The notes below the pieces were generated by a model, which searched no databases, was not told the DNA's origin, and saw nothing but the letters and a program-made list of their open reading frames with translations. Positions 1 to 8,154 of a stretch of DNA of 64,000 bases are shown one piece after another. The stretch's first letter is position 1, and each line of letters begins with the position of its first letter. The position numbers and the translations under genes were made by a program. Source of the stretch: Luteibacter aegosomaticola (GTDB lineage: Bacteria; Pseudomonadota; Gammaproteobacteria; Xanthomonadales; Rhodanobacteraceae); NCBI RefSeq assembly GCF_023078475.1, contig NZ_CP095741.1:2046001-2110000 (forward strand), in the 5' to 3' direction.

Positions 1-186
1 TGGCGCACCAATACACGCAGCACCACCGCGCCCGACTGTATGGCCACGGTCGTCAGCCGCCTCACCGATGCCGACATCAGCGCCGTCTCGGCGTGGCTGG
101 CCTCACGCCCCGTGCCACCCGAGGCCCACGCCGAGCCACCCGGCAGCGTCACGCCACCGCTCCACTGCGGCGTACTGGGAGGCTGA
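1..186 (+). CDS. C-terminal fragment of a cytochrome c (5' end outside window)
   Basis: Frame 1 is open from the window edge to a TGA at 184-186 and encodes about 61 residues. The segment RLTDADISAVSAWLASRP resembles the last helix of class I cytochromes c, where a 'LTDADIxAVxAYL' helix packs against the heme. No CxxCH is left in the fragment, so the heme site lies upstream of the window. The next gene starts 4 nt after the stop and is also a c-type cytochrome, so the two are probably co-transcribed, perhaps with a membrane or periplasmic dehydrogenase further upstream. The assignment rests on the helix and the context. Confidence 0.6.
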   Translation, partial: WRTNTRSTTAPDCMATVVSRLTDADISAVSAWLASRPVPPEAHAEPPGSVTPPLHCGVLGG

Positions 187-190
187 CCCG

Positions 191-1411
191 ATGAAGCTCG
201 CCTTCCACCTCGCCATCCTCATCATCGCGGCCAGCTCCTGTAGGAGCGCGCTTGCGCGCGACCCCGTCACCGAAGGCCAATACCTCACGACGATAGGCGA
301 CTGCGCCTCCTGTCACACCGCCCGCAACGGCAAGCCCATGGCCGGTGGCCGTGTGGTCCCAACCCCCTTCGGCGCCGTCCCGTCACCCAACCTCACGCAC
401 GACCGTGAAACCGGCCTGGGCGACTGGACCGCTGACGATTTCTACCAGGCTCTGCACAGCGGCAAGGCGCACGACGGCACGTCGCTTTACCCGGCGTTCC
501 CGTTTACCTCGTACACCAGGGTCACTCGCGCCGATAGCGACGCCATGTTCGCCTACCTCCGCTCGCTGCCCGCGGTACGCAACCCGAATACACCCGACAC
601 CCTGCGCTGGCCCTACCGCTGGCGGTCGCTGATGGCGACCTGGCGACTGATGTATTTCGATGAAGGCGAGTACGCCGCGGACCCGAAACAGGGTGCGCAG
701 TGGAATCGCGGCGCCTACCTCGTCCAGGGTCTTGGCCACTGCAATGAATGCCACGCGAGCCGGAACAGCTTCGGCGCGATGAATACGGACCCGTTCCTGG
801 CAGGCGGCCTGATCCCCGTACAGAACTGGTACGCGCCGGATCTCTCGATGGGCCCGCAAGGTGGCCTGGCGGGCTGGAGCGAAGGCGATGTGGTGGCGTT
901 GCTGAAGACCGGTCGCTCGGCGAAGGGCAGCGCGCTCGGTCCCATGGCCGAAGTGGTGCTGAAAAGCACGCAGCACCTTACCGATGCCGATGCGGCGGCC
1001 ATCGCCGTCTACCTCAAGTCACTGCCGGAACGACCGCCGGTGCAGCAGCGTGGCAACGCCGTCGATGCTGAAACCGTGGCGAAGGCGGGGCAGGGGGTGT
1101 ACGCAAAACACTGCGCTGAATGCCATGGTGCAGACGGTCGCGGCAAGGGCGAGGTGTATCCCGCGCTGGACGGGAATATTTCGGTGCGTGAGCCGACGGG
1201 CATCAACGCGATTCGCGTGGTGCTATCCGGCGGCTTTGCACCCGCGACCGCGGGCAACGCACGGCCGTATTCAATGCCGCCGTTCTCGCAGGTGCTCAGC
1301 GACGATGACGCCGCCGCCGTGGTGACCTATATCCGCCACGCGTGGTCGAACCGCGCTTCATCGGTATCGCCCAACGATGTGCGCGCTTATCGCTCGACGC
1401 CGGGGACCTGA
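191..1411 (+). CDS. Tri-heme cytochrome c (alcohol/aldehyde dehydrogenase cytochrome subunit type)
   Basis: The 406-residue product has three CxxCH heme sites: CASCH near residue 38, CNECH near 184 and CAECH near 308. Three class I cytochrome domains in this order and size match the cytochrome subunit of membrane-bound alcohol, gluconate or aldehyde dehydrogenases, which pass electrons from a periplasmic dehydrogenase to ubiquinone or an oxidase. A longer frame opens at 68, but ATG 191 starts a clear signal peptide (MKLAFHLAILIIAASS) just after the previous stop, so it is preferred. Cleavage is expected after ALA at residue 22. That cleavage region is encoded by a copy of a REP repeat (see 237-261). 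The 3' end overlaps the convergent glycosylase gene by 25 nt. Substrate and partner dehydrogenase are unknown. Confidence 0.88.
   Translation: MKLAFHLAILIIAASSCRSALARDPVTEGQYLTTIGDCASCHTARNGKPMAGGRVVPTPFGAVPSPNLTHDRETGLGDWTADDFYQALHSGKAHDGTSLYPAFPFTSYTRVTRADSDAMFAYLRSLPAVRNPNTPDTLRWPYRWRSLMATWRLMYFDEGEYAADPKQGAQWNRGAYLVQGLGHCNECHASRNSFGAMNTDPFLAGGLIPVQNWYAPDLSMGPQGGLAGWSEGDVVALLKTGRSAKGSALGPMAEVVLKSTQHLTDADAAAIAVYLKSLPERPPVQQRGNAVDAETVAKAGQGVYAKHCAECHGADGRGKGEVYPALDGNISVREPTGINAIRVVLSGGFAPATAGNARPYSMPPFSQVLSDDDAAAVVTYIRHAWSNRASSVSPNDVRAYRSTPGT
237..261 (+). repeat. REP sequence inside the cytochrome c signal-peptide coding region
   Basis: These 25 nt are identical to the REP half at 42420-42444 in the long element and close to those at 8051-8070 and 50760-50785. 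In this reading frame the repeat encodes CRSALARD, which supplies the C-region and the ALA signal-peptidase site of the cytochrome precursor. Confidence 0.8.
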
Positions 1412-1917
1412 CGGACTTCATCCGCCATCGCTTGCCACACCGCGAGGTTCCATGAGCCTCGCGCCTGGCCGGAGGGTGAGGGCAGTACCCAGGCGATGGC
1501 GCCACCGAACCGCTCGGCTTGCCGGCCGATCGGGATCCGCCTGTTGCCAAGCGCTGCCATGCCAGCCTGCTTGCTGGTGAAGGCGATGACGCATGGCGCG
1601 TGGCGTTCGATCTTCGAACGCAGCGTTTGTGCGTCGTACGCATCGCGCGGAAGCTGATTATCGTTACCGTGATGGAATTTCGCGACGTCCGTAAAACCGA
1701 TGCCAAGGCCCGGCATCAGCGGGTATTCGGTGGGCGCGAACAGGCGTGGCGTCAGGCCCACCGCATGCACGGCGCGCCAGAACATGTTGCCGGGGTGAGC
1801 GTAATACGCGCCGTCACGCGCCGAGCGCGTACCTGCCGCCGTGCCGCAGAACACCAGGCGCAGGCCCGGTTCGAGCACGTCAGGCAGGATGTGTTGCGCG
1901 GAATCGGCATCGCTCAT
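1387..1917 (-). CDS. mug: Mug/TDG-family mismatch-specific DNA glycosylase
   Basis: The 176-residue protein aligns with family 2 uracil-DNA glycosylases (Mug/TDG), which remove U or T mispaired with G. Motif 1 reads FCGTAAGTRSA followed by GAYYAHPGNMFW, matching the family pattern FCGxNPGxxSA...HPxNxFW. Motif 2 is near residue 147 (SPSGQARGSW, matching NPSG). The catalytic Asn of E. coli Mug in motif 1 is Ala here, so catalysis must differ or be weak. I believe a TAAG subgroup exists in other proteobacteria. The gene stands alone and is convergent with the cytochrome gene, overlapping its last 25 nt. Start ATG is at 1917; the upstream bases carry a worn REP end (CTCCTACA). Confidence 0.8.
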   Translation of the reverse strand: MSDADSAQHILPDVLEPGLRLVFCGTAAGTRSARDGAYYAHPGNMFWRAVHAVGLTPRLFAPTEYPLMPGLGIGFTDVAKFHHGNDNQLPRDAYDAQTLRSKIERHAPCVIAFTSKQAGMAALGNRRIPIGRQAERFGGAIAWVLPSPSGQARGSWNLAVWQAMADEVRQVPGVER

Positions 1918-1995
1918 GCAGCCAGTTTACCGCTGCGCTCCTACAAGGGAGGCCACAACGAAGTATCGACATCCGGGGTCTTAAGGTAGGCGCCC

Positions 1996-3108
1996 ATGAA
2001 CTCCTCTGACTGGATGCCCGATATCACGCATCCGTGGACGCGTTTTGCGCTGGTGATCATCATCGCGCTGGCCGTCGCGGGTATCGTCCACCGCGCGGCG
2101 GATGTGTTTCTGCGCCGCTTCGCGATTCGCCACCCCATGGGCGCGAGCATCGTTGCCAGGGCGAATACGCCGCTCGAGGCGATCGTGCCACTGGCGATGG
2201 TGCTGCTCGCCTTCCGTGTCGCGCCGGACGAGCCGGCGCGACTGATCGATGGACTGGAGCACTTGCTGGGCGTCTGCCTGATCGGCGCCTGCACGTGGTT
2301 CCTCGTGCGCTGCATCGGCGCCGTCGAAGCCACGGTATCGCGCTTCAACCCGATCGACCTGGAAGACAACCTGCGTGCCCGCCGCCTGCAGACGCAATCG
2401 CGGGTGCTCGCGCGCACCGGCATGGTCGTCACCGTGGTGCTCGGTATTGGCGTGGCGCTGATGACCTTTCCGGCGGTACGCCAGTTCGGCGCGAGCCTGC
2501 TGGCTTCGGCCGGCATCGCCGGCATTGCCGTGGGCCTCGCGGCCAAGCCCGTCCTTGGCAACCTCATCGCCGGCATCCAGATCGCACTGACCCAGCCCAT
2601 CCGTATCGATGACGTCGTGATCATCGAGGGCGAATGGGGCAGGGTGGAAGAGATCACCAGCACCTACGTGGTGGTGAAGATCTGGGACGAGCGGCGGATG
2701 ATCGTGCCGCTGCAGTACTTCATCGAAACCCCGTTCCAGAACTGGACGCGGACCTCTTCGCAGATCCTGGGTTCGGTGCTGCTGTGGTTTGATTACGGTC
2801 TGCCGCTGGAGCCGCTGCGCGCCGAGATGGAGCGCATCTGCAAGGCAGCGCCTGAGTGGGATAGCCGGGTGATGGTGATGCAGGTCGTCGACAGCAACGA
2901 CAAGGCGATGCAGGTCCGCGCGCTGATGAGCTCGTCGAACTCCGGCAAGTCGTTCGATCTGCGCTGCAAGGTCCGCGAAGGCCTGATCGCCTTCGTCAAG
3001 CGCGAATACCCTGCCTACCTGCCACGCCTGCGCGGCGACCTGGAAAACCAGCTGCGCGGCGTCGAAGACGCCCCCGTCCCCTTCACCGCCCGCCGCGCCG
3101 CGAGGTAG
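1996..3108 (+). CDS. MscS-family mechanosensitive channel (small)
   Basis: The 370-residue membrane protein has an N-terminal helix (about 16-33), further helices near 70-110 and 135-160, then the pore-lining helix and MscS beta domain: SAGIAGIAVGLAAKPVLGNL near 171-190, followed by QPIRIDDVVIIEG and the WDERRMIVPLQYF segment. MscS channels sit in the inner membrane and release solutes on hypo-osmotic shock. The second half continues into the cytoplasmic vestibule domain (VMVMQVVDSNDKAMQVRALM). The ATG follows a 78-nt gap after the divergent glycosylase gene. A second, much larger MscS protein is encoded at 24020-26434. Confidence 0.9.
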   Translation: MNSSDWMPDITHPWTRFALVIIIALAVAGIVHRAADVFLRRFAIRHPMGASIVARANTPLEAIVPLAMVLLAFRVAPDEPARLIDGLEHLLGVCLIGACTWFLVRCIGAVEATVSRFNPIDLEDNLRARRLQTQSRVLARTGMVVTVVLGIGVALMTFPAVRQFGASLLASAGIAGIAVGLAAKPVLGNLIAGIQIALTQPIRIDDVVIIEGEWGRVEEITSTYVVVKIWDERRMIVPLQYFIETPFQNWTRTSSQILGSVLLWFDYGLPLEPLRAEMERICKAAPEWDSRVMVMQVVDSNDKAMQVRALMSSSNSGKSFDLRCKVREGLIAFVKREYPAYLPRLRGDLENQLRGVEDAPVPFTARRAAR

Positions 3109-3188
3109 GGCTACCCGGTTCCTACAAGAGCGGGCGGGGCGTTTGGCGTGATAGTTTCGCGACAAGATCGACTGCCCGGAACCACGCC

Positions 3189-3743
3189 ATGGCCCATGAC
3201 ATGCCCAGCCCCGAACAAGCCGCCCACCGCTGGTTCGAAAAACCCTTCGATAACCTGAGCCACACGGAGCGTCACCTCATCGACCACCTGATGCAGCGCA
3301 AGGTGGTGGCTAAGGATGTGAACGAGGTTTACGTCGAGGACATGAGCTTTGGCGAGCGCCTGGCCGACAAGGTCTCGCGCTTCGGTGGCTCGTGGACCTT
3401 CATCCTGGTGTTCATCGGTGTACTGGTGGCGTGGACGCTGCTGAATTCATTCCTGCTGCACCGGCCGTTCGATCCGTACCCGTACATCTTCCTCAACCTG
3501 CTGCTGTCGATGCTGGCAGCGATCCAGGCGCCGGTGATCATGATGAGCCAGAACCGCCAGGCGGAGAAGGATCGGATGGATGCGACGAACGATTACAAGG
3601 TGAACCTGAAAGCCGAGATCGAGATCATGGGCCTGCATGAGAAGCTGGACCAGATGCGCAATGACCAGCTGCAGCTCATGCTGATGAAACAGCAGGAGCA
3701 GATTGATCTGCTGTTGAAGCTCGTGCGCGAGCGGGGCGATTGA
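3189..3743 (+). CDS. DUF1003 family membrane protein
   Basis: The 184-residue protein has two adjacent transmembrane helices (WTFILVFIGVLVAWTLLNSF near 77-96 and YIFLNLLLSMLAAIQAPVIM near 104-123) followed by MMSQNRQAEKDR, the signature of DUF1003. After that comes a long charged helical tail rich in Leu, Gln and Met (about 130-184), probably a coiled coil. DUF1003 proteins are inner-membrane proteins of unknown function. The gene ends at a strong bidirectional terminator shared with typA. Confidence 0.85.
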   Translation: MAHDMPSPEQAAHRWFEKPFDNLSHTERHLIDHLMQRKVVAKDVNEVYVEDMSFGERLADKVSRFGGSWTFILVFIGVLVAWTLLNSFLLHRPFDPYPYIFLNLLLSMLAAIQAPVIMMSQNRQAEKDRMDATNDYKVNLKAEIEIMGLHEKLDQMRNDQLQLMLMKQQEQIDLLLKLVRERGD

Positions 3744-3760
3744 CGGGTTTTTCAGGTGCA

Positions 3761-3790
3761 AAAAAAAACCCGGCTTTCGCCGGGTTTTTT
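3761..3790. terminator. Bidirectional Rho-independent terminator between DUF1003 gene and typA
   Basis: A perfect 8-bp stem (3767-3774 with 3779-3786, loop TTTC) is flanked by an A run on the left and a T run on the right. It therefore terminates both the plus-strand DUF1003 gene and the minus-strand typA. Confidence 0.9.
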
Positions 3791-3799
3791 CTGGATTAC

Positions 3800-5644
3800 T
3801 TAACCGCGAGAAGCCTTCTTGCGGTCCTGTTCCGTCAGGTGCTTCTTGCGCATGCGGATTTCCTTCGGCGTGACTTCGACCAGCTCGTCATCGTCGATGA
3901 AGTCCAGCGCCTGCTCCAGGGTGAACTTCGTCGCCGGGGTCAGCTGGATCGCGTCGTCCTTACCGGAAGCGCGCATGTTGGTCAGCGGCTTCGGCTTGAT
4001 CGCGTTCACGGTCAGGTCGTTGTCCTTCGCGTGGATACCGATCAGCTGGCCTTCGTACACCGAATCACCTTCGGCGGCGAACAGCTTGCCACGCTCCTGG
4101 AGCGGCCCAAGCGAGTAAGCCGGGGTGGTGCCGCCCGCGTTCGCGATCATCACGCCGTTCTGGCGCTTGGCGATCGGAGCCGGGGTGTACGGACCGTAGT
4201 GCTTGAACACGTGGAACAGCAGGCCCGAACCCTGGGTGAGGGTCTTGAACTGGTTCTGGAAGCCGATGAGGCCACGCGCCGGGATTTCATACTCGAGGCG
4301 CACGCGGCCGTTGCCGTCGGACACCATGTTCTTCAGGTCACCCTTACGGATGCCCAGACGCTCCATGACGCCGCCCTGGTGGATTTCTTCCACGTCGATC
4401 ACCAGCTCTTCGATCGGCTCCATCTTCTGGCCGTCGATTTCCTTGATGATGACTTCCGGACGCGACACGGCCAGCTCGTAGCCTTCGCGACGCATGTTTT
4501 CGATCAGCACCGAGAGGTGCAGTTCGCCGCGGCCCGAGACCAGGAACTTGTCGGCGTCGGAACCGTCTTCCACGCGCAGGGCCACGTTGTGGACCTTTTC
4601 GCGATCGAGGCGCTCACGCAGCTGGCGGCTGGTGAGGAACTTGCCGCCCGAGAGATCCTTGTTGCCGACGAACGGCGAGTTGTTGACCTGGAAGGTCATG
4701 CTGATCATCGGCTCGTCGACGCTCAGCGCCGGCAGTGCTTCCGGCGAATCCAGCGCGGTGACGGTATCCGAAATGGTCAGCTCGGGGATGCCCGAGATAG
4801 CGACGATGTCGCCGGCTTCGGCCGAATCCTGCTCGATGCGCTCGAGGCCCAGGAAGCCGAGCACCTGCACGACCTTGCCCTGGCGCTTCTTGCCTTCGCG
4901 GTCGATCACGGCGACCGGCATGCCCTTCTTCAGGGTGCCGCGCTGGATGCGGCCGATGCCGATGACGCCGACGAAGTTGTTGTAGTCGAGCTGGCTGATG
5001 CGCATCTGGAAGGCACCTTCCGGATCCACGTCCGGCTTCGGCGCGTGCTGCATGATCGCTTCGTACAGCGGGGTCATGTCGCCTTCGCGGGCGTTCTCGT
5101 CCAGCGAGGCGTAACCGTTCAGCGCCGAGGCGTAAACGATCGGGAAATCCATCTGCTCATCGGTGGCGCCGAGCTTGGCGAAGAGATCCCACACCTGCTC
5201 GACAACCCACTCCGGACGCGCACCCGGACGGTCAACCTTGTTGACCACGACGATGGGCTTGAAGCCCATGGCGAAGGCCTTCTGGGTGACGAAGCGGGTC
5301 TGCGGCATCGGGCCGTCCATCGCGTCGACGAGGATCAGCACGGTGTCGACCATCGACAGCACGCGCTCGACTTCGCCACCGAAGTCAGCATGCCCCGGGG
5401 TGTCGACGATGTTGATGCGGTTCTTGACGCCCTTCTTCTTGTCTTCCCAGGTGATGGCCGTGTTCTTGGCCAGGATCGTGATGCCACGCTCCTTTTCCTG
5501 GTCATTCGAATCCATGACGCGGTCGGCGAGCACGGTACGCTCGTTGAGCGTGCCCGACTGCTTCAGCAGCTGGTCGACGAGGGTGGTCTTGCCATGGTCG
5601 ACGTGGGCGACGATGGCGATATTGCGCAGGAATTCGATGGACAT
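3800..5644 (-). CDS. typA: Ribosome-associated GTPase TypA/BipA
   Basis: The 614-residue protein starts [20 protein letters not shown] with the P-loop near residues 13-20, then [12 protein letters not shown] (G3) near 80 and [10 protein letters not shown] (G4) near 134. It continues with the EF-Tu-like domain 2 and the EF-G-like domains typical of TypA/BipA, at the normal family length (about 605-615). TypA is a translational GTPase that binds 70S ribosomes and helps ribosome assembly and stress adaptation. The gene is monocistronic: it ends at the terminator at 3761-3790 and begins after a 127-nt leader region. No Shine-Dalgarno sequence is seen before the ATG; a small hairpin lies there instead. 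Confidence 0.97.
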   Translation of the reverse strand: MSIEFLRNIAIVAHVDHGKTTLVDQLLKQSGTLNERTVLADRVMDSNDQEKERGITILAKNTAITWEDKKKGVKNRINIVDTPGHADFGGEVERVLSMVDTVLILVDAMDGPMPQTRFVTQKAFAMGFKPIVVVNKVDRPGARPEWVVEQVWDLFAKLGATDEQMDFPIVYASALNGYASLDENAREGDMTPLYEAIMQHAPKPDVDPEGAFQMRISQLDYNNFVGVIGIGRIQRGTLKKGMPVAVIDREGKKRQGKVVQVLGFLGLERIEQDSAEAGDIVAISGIPELTISDTVTALDSPEALPALSVDEPMISMTFQVNNSPFVGNKDLSGGKFLTSRQLRERLDREKVHNVALRVEDGSDADKFLVSGRGELHLSVLIENMRREGYELAVSRPEVIIKEIDGQKMEPIEELVIDVEEIHQGGVMERLGIRKGDLKNMVSDGNGRVRLEYEIPARGLIGFQNQFKTLTQGSGLLFHVFKHYGPYTPAPIAKRQNGVMIANAGGTTPAYSLGPLQERGKLFAAEGDSVYEGQLIGIHAKDNDLTVNAIKPKPLTNMRASGKDDAIQLTPATKFTLEQALDFIDDDELVEVTPKEIRMRKKHLTEQDRKKASRG

Positions 5645-5654
5645 GCGTCGTGCA

Positions 5655-5704
5655 CCGGCTTTTTAGCCGGGCGGCCTCTTTGGGATGGGAAGCCGCCGAT
5701 TATA
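5655..5704 (-). promoter_or_regulatory. Putative typA promoter -10 and leader hairpin
   Basis: On the minus strand a perfect TATAAT lies at 5699-5704, 55 nt before the typA ATG. No good -35 is present at 16-18 nt. In the leader a 6-bp hairpin CCGGCT-TTTT-AGCCGG occupies 5655-5670, ending 10 nt before the start codon, where a ribosome-binding site would be expected. The functional reading is inferred. Confidence 0.35.
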
Positions 5705-5731
5705 AAGACTTTTTCAAACTTTCGCATGACG

Positions 5732-5761
5732 GCGCCGGGGCCCGGTCTCGGGCCCCGGCGC
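5732..5761 (-). terminator. Strong hairpin after the lipoprotein/pilin-like gene
   Basis: A perfect 13-bp G+C stem (5732-5744 with 5749-5761, loop GTCT) lies 10 nt downstream of the minus-strand gene ending at 5772. No T run follows directly in that direction, so it may act as an mRNA-stabilising hairpin or a weak terminator. Confidence 0.5.
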
Positions 5762-5771
5762 GACCGCCCGT

Positions 5772-7967
5772 TCAGGGGCCGATTGGCTCGTCCCGGCAGG
5801 CCACTGGCAGGTACTTCGGCTCGATCGCCTCGGCCGAGCAGCGCCAGGTGATCTGCTTGCCATCGACCACCGGTGTGAGGATCAGCTGGCCGCCATCGAG
5901 CTTCACATTGGCCTTGTGTGGCGGGATCTGGCTGAACGAGCCAACGATCTGGCCGCCCGGGCCGATGGCGATGCTATTCAGGTAATCACCGCCCAGGGTC
6001 TCGGGCTCGTCCAGGCCGGCGGCGGCGTTGGTGGCCGGGAACTTGCCGGTGGTGAGGCGGTGCTCGGCCACGGCGGTCTTCACCCCCTCCATCTCGGTTT
6101 CAGCGGCGCTGACCTGCGAGCGGATCGTGTATTCCTGGTACTGGGGCACGGCGATGGCTGCAAGGATCGCCGTCACCGCCATGACCGAGGCGCCGCTGCC
6201 CTGGCTGATCAGCTCCATCGGCGATTGCTCGTAGGTGAGCGAGAGGCCGACCGTTTCCGTATCCATCTCCAGCGCGGCGCCGACCACGCCCTTGTCCGGC
6301 AGGCCCAGGGTGTGGGCCGAGGGCAGGGTGCTGATGTCGGCATCCGAGCCGGCTGCCCCGGCGATGAACTGCAGCATGGAAAGGTAGAAGTAGTACGCGT
6401 CGCGCTGGGCGCCGTGGGTGGTGGCGGTGAACCCGGCGAAGGTGCGCTGGCCCGGGTACGAACGGGCCTTCAGCCATTCATCCAGCGAGGTATCCGGGCC
6501 AGCGGCCGCGCGGTCGGAGAGCGCCTGCGGCACCTTGGCCGTGACCACCCAATCGCCTTCCTCGGTCCACCAGGTACGGCCGCCGAAGCGGTCCACGACC
6601 TGCATGAACGACCGCATGGCCGGCGTGGTGTCGGCCGGCAGGTCCTTGGCCGATTGCCCCGGGATCTGCAGCCAGTGCACCTCGGTGCCATCGACCGTGG
6701 CCGTGCCGGCCTTCCAGCCGTTGACCTTGTTTTGCTCGATGTAAGCGTGCCAGGCCTTGAGGTCGCGCATGCGGATGGCGAAGTACAGGCCGGCATCGTC
6801 GGCGAACGCGATCGACTCCGGGCCAAACCATGCCATGTACTGGCGCGGGTCGAAATGGAACTTCTTCTGGATCGATGCCATGCCTTCCTGGTACTTGCGA
6901 GCGCCATCGGGCCCGAAATCCAGGTTGAGGTTGCCTTCGAAGGTCTTCCAGGCGGCATCGGTCGGCAGGGCCAGGGTGAAGGCCCAGTGCGGCTCGCCCA
7001 CGGTCTTGATGTTCGGGGCGAACGAGGTGGGTGCGAGGTACTGCAGCGCGCGGGCCTGCGGGGCGTGCACCAGGATCTGGAACTGGCCGCGGCCGTTGAC
7101 CGTGCCGGCGCCGAAGGCGATGGCGTCGGCCTTCGAGGCAAAATCGGCCGGCAGCTTGCCCAACGGGGAATCGCCCGCCTGCGCGGCGGCTACCGCGCCC
7201 ACGCCGCGCATGGCGATCCAGCCGAACAGGCCTTCGCCGGTGGTGTCGATGCGCGCTTCGAGCGGCGCCAGCAGGGGCGGCGCCGTGGCAGCGGTGGCCT
7301 TTGCGATATCGGCGACCTGGGCGGCAAGGGCCGCGTTATCCATGGGCGCCTTGCCGATGGACAGGGCGATCCACAGGCGGTGCTGGGCAAGGTCGTAGTG
7401 GACGACGCCCATGCCGTTCGCGGTGCGGCCGTTGCCCTGGGCATCCAGCGGTGCAGCGAGCAGCGGTTCATCCGGCGACAGCGACGCAAGGCGCGCGTTG
7501 AAAGCCGCGATGCTCGGGAAATCGAGTACGGCGGTGATCAACCCGTGCGAAGCGGGCGAAGGGATGCCCAGGGGGTCGACCACGGCCACTTCCACGGTGG
7601 AGCGCAGGTCGCCCAGCAGCAGGTTGAGCAGCGGGGCCGCCTTCAGGTCGGCCAGCAGCTTGTCCTTGGCGATGGCATCGCGAACCTTGGCGATCGCATC
7701 AAGGTGGGCCTTGGCCGAGAGCGCGGCATCGAGCGGGCGGCCATTCGGCACTGCATTGAGCATGCCCCAGGGCGAGGGGATGCGAACGTAGGCGACGGTC
7801 TGCGCCGGGAGGTGCTGGCGCAGCCACGCCGGTGCCGAAAGCGCGGTCTGCGCTGCGGCCACGGCCTGCGGATCGGCCTTGGGCGCTTCATCACTCTTGT
7901 GGCAGGCCGCCAGGCCCAGCGCGGCGGAAATGGCTGCGGAAAGCAGCACGGTACGACGGGCAATCAT
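5772..7967 (-). CDS. Large lipoprotein with a type IV pilin-like C-terminal domain
   Basis: The minus-strand frame runs back to 8438, but the ATG at 7967 starts a lipoprotein signal (TVLLSAAISAALGLAAC, lipobox LAAC), giving 731 residues. Residues about 25-585 form a large exported domain that I do not recognise; it has repeated beta/alpha segments such as VAYVRIPSPWGML and WMAWF-like stretches and resembles DUF3352-type surface proteins only loosely. From about residue 590 a hydrophobic helix (VMAVTAILAAIAVPQYQEYT) followed by IRSQVSAAETEMEGVKTAV and GKFPATNAAAGL matches type IV pilin major subunits after their cleavage site. The GFTLIE prepilin peptidase motif is absent. The last Cys pair (WRCSAEAI...VACRDE) matches the pilin disulfide loop. 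This looks like a fusion of a lipoprotein with a pilin-like module. Function unknown. Confidence 0.7.
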   Translation of the reverse strand: MIARRTVLLSAAISAALGLAACHKSDEAPKADPQAVAAAQTALSAPAWLRQHLPAQTVAYVRIPSPWGMLNAVPNGRPLDAALSAKAHLDAIAKVRDAIAKDKLLADLKAAPLLNLLLGDLRSTVEVAVVDPLGIPSPASHGLITAVLDFPSIAAFNARLASLSPDEPLLAAPLDAQGNGRTANGMGVVHYDLAQHRLWIALSIGKAPMDNAALAAQVADIAKATAATAPPLLAPLEARIDTTGEGLFGWIAMRGVGAVAAAQAGDSPLGKLPADFASKADAIAFGAGTVNGRGQFQILVHAPQARALQYLAPTSFAPNIKTVGEPHWAFTLALPTDAAWKTFEGNLNLDFGPDGARKYQEGMASIQKKFHFDPRQYMAWFGPESIAFADDAGLYFAIRMRDLKAWHAYIEQNKVNGWKAGTATVDGTEVHWLQIPGQSAKDLPADTTPAMRSFMQVVDRFGGRTWWTEEGDWVVTAKVPQALSDRAAAGPDTSLDEWLKARSYPGQRTFAGFTATTHGAQRDAYYFYLSMLQFIAGAAGSDADISTLPSAHTLGLPDKGVVGAALEMDTETVGLSLTYEQSPMELISQGSGASVMAVTAILAAIAVPQYQEYTIRSQVSAAETEMEGVKTAVAEHRLTTGKFPATNAAAGLDEPETLGGDYLNSIAIGPGGQIVGSFSQIPPHKANVKLDGGQLILTPVVDGKQITWRCSAEAIEPKYLPVACRDEPIGP

Positions 7968-8050
7968 TGCTCGGTATCCCCTGGGTTCGTCCGGCTCCTG
8001 CCGGGGAACCGGAGCATAGCGTGCGCAGCGCGCGCTGTGGTGCAAAACAC

Positions 8051-8090
8051 CCTGCAGGAGCGCGCTTGCGCGCAAGCGCGCTCCTACAGG
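8051..8090. repeat. REP palindrome (GCGCGCTTGCGCGC type)
   Basis: Two inverted 20-nt arms meet directly (8051-8070 and 8071-8090) with one mismatch. The arms carry the GTAGGAG head and the GCGCGCTTGCGCG body seen in the long elements at 42.4 and 50.8 kb. It lies between the divergent genes starting at 7967 and 8155. Confidence 0.85.
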
Positions 8091-8154
8091 GGGCATCCGC
8101 TCGAGCGCCGACGCCATTGCCGTATAGTTTGCGGTCGCACTACAGGGGATGTTC

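Noticed and set aside
3740..5851. A 703-residue plus-strand ORF antisense to typA.
   Set aside because: It is the shadow frame of a highly biased GC-rich gene. typA has complete motifs on the other strand, and the antisense frame crosses the terminator and promoter.
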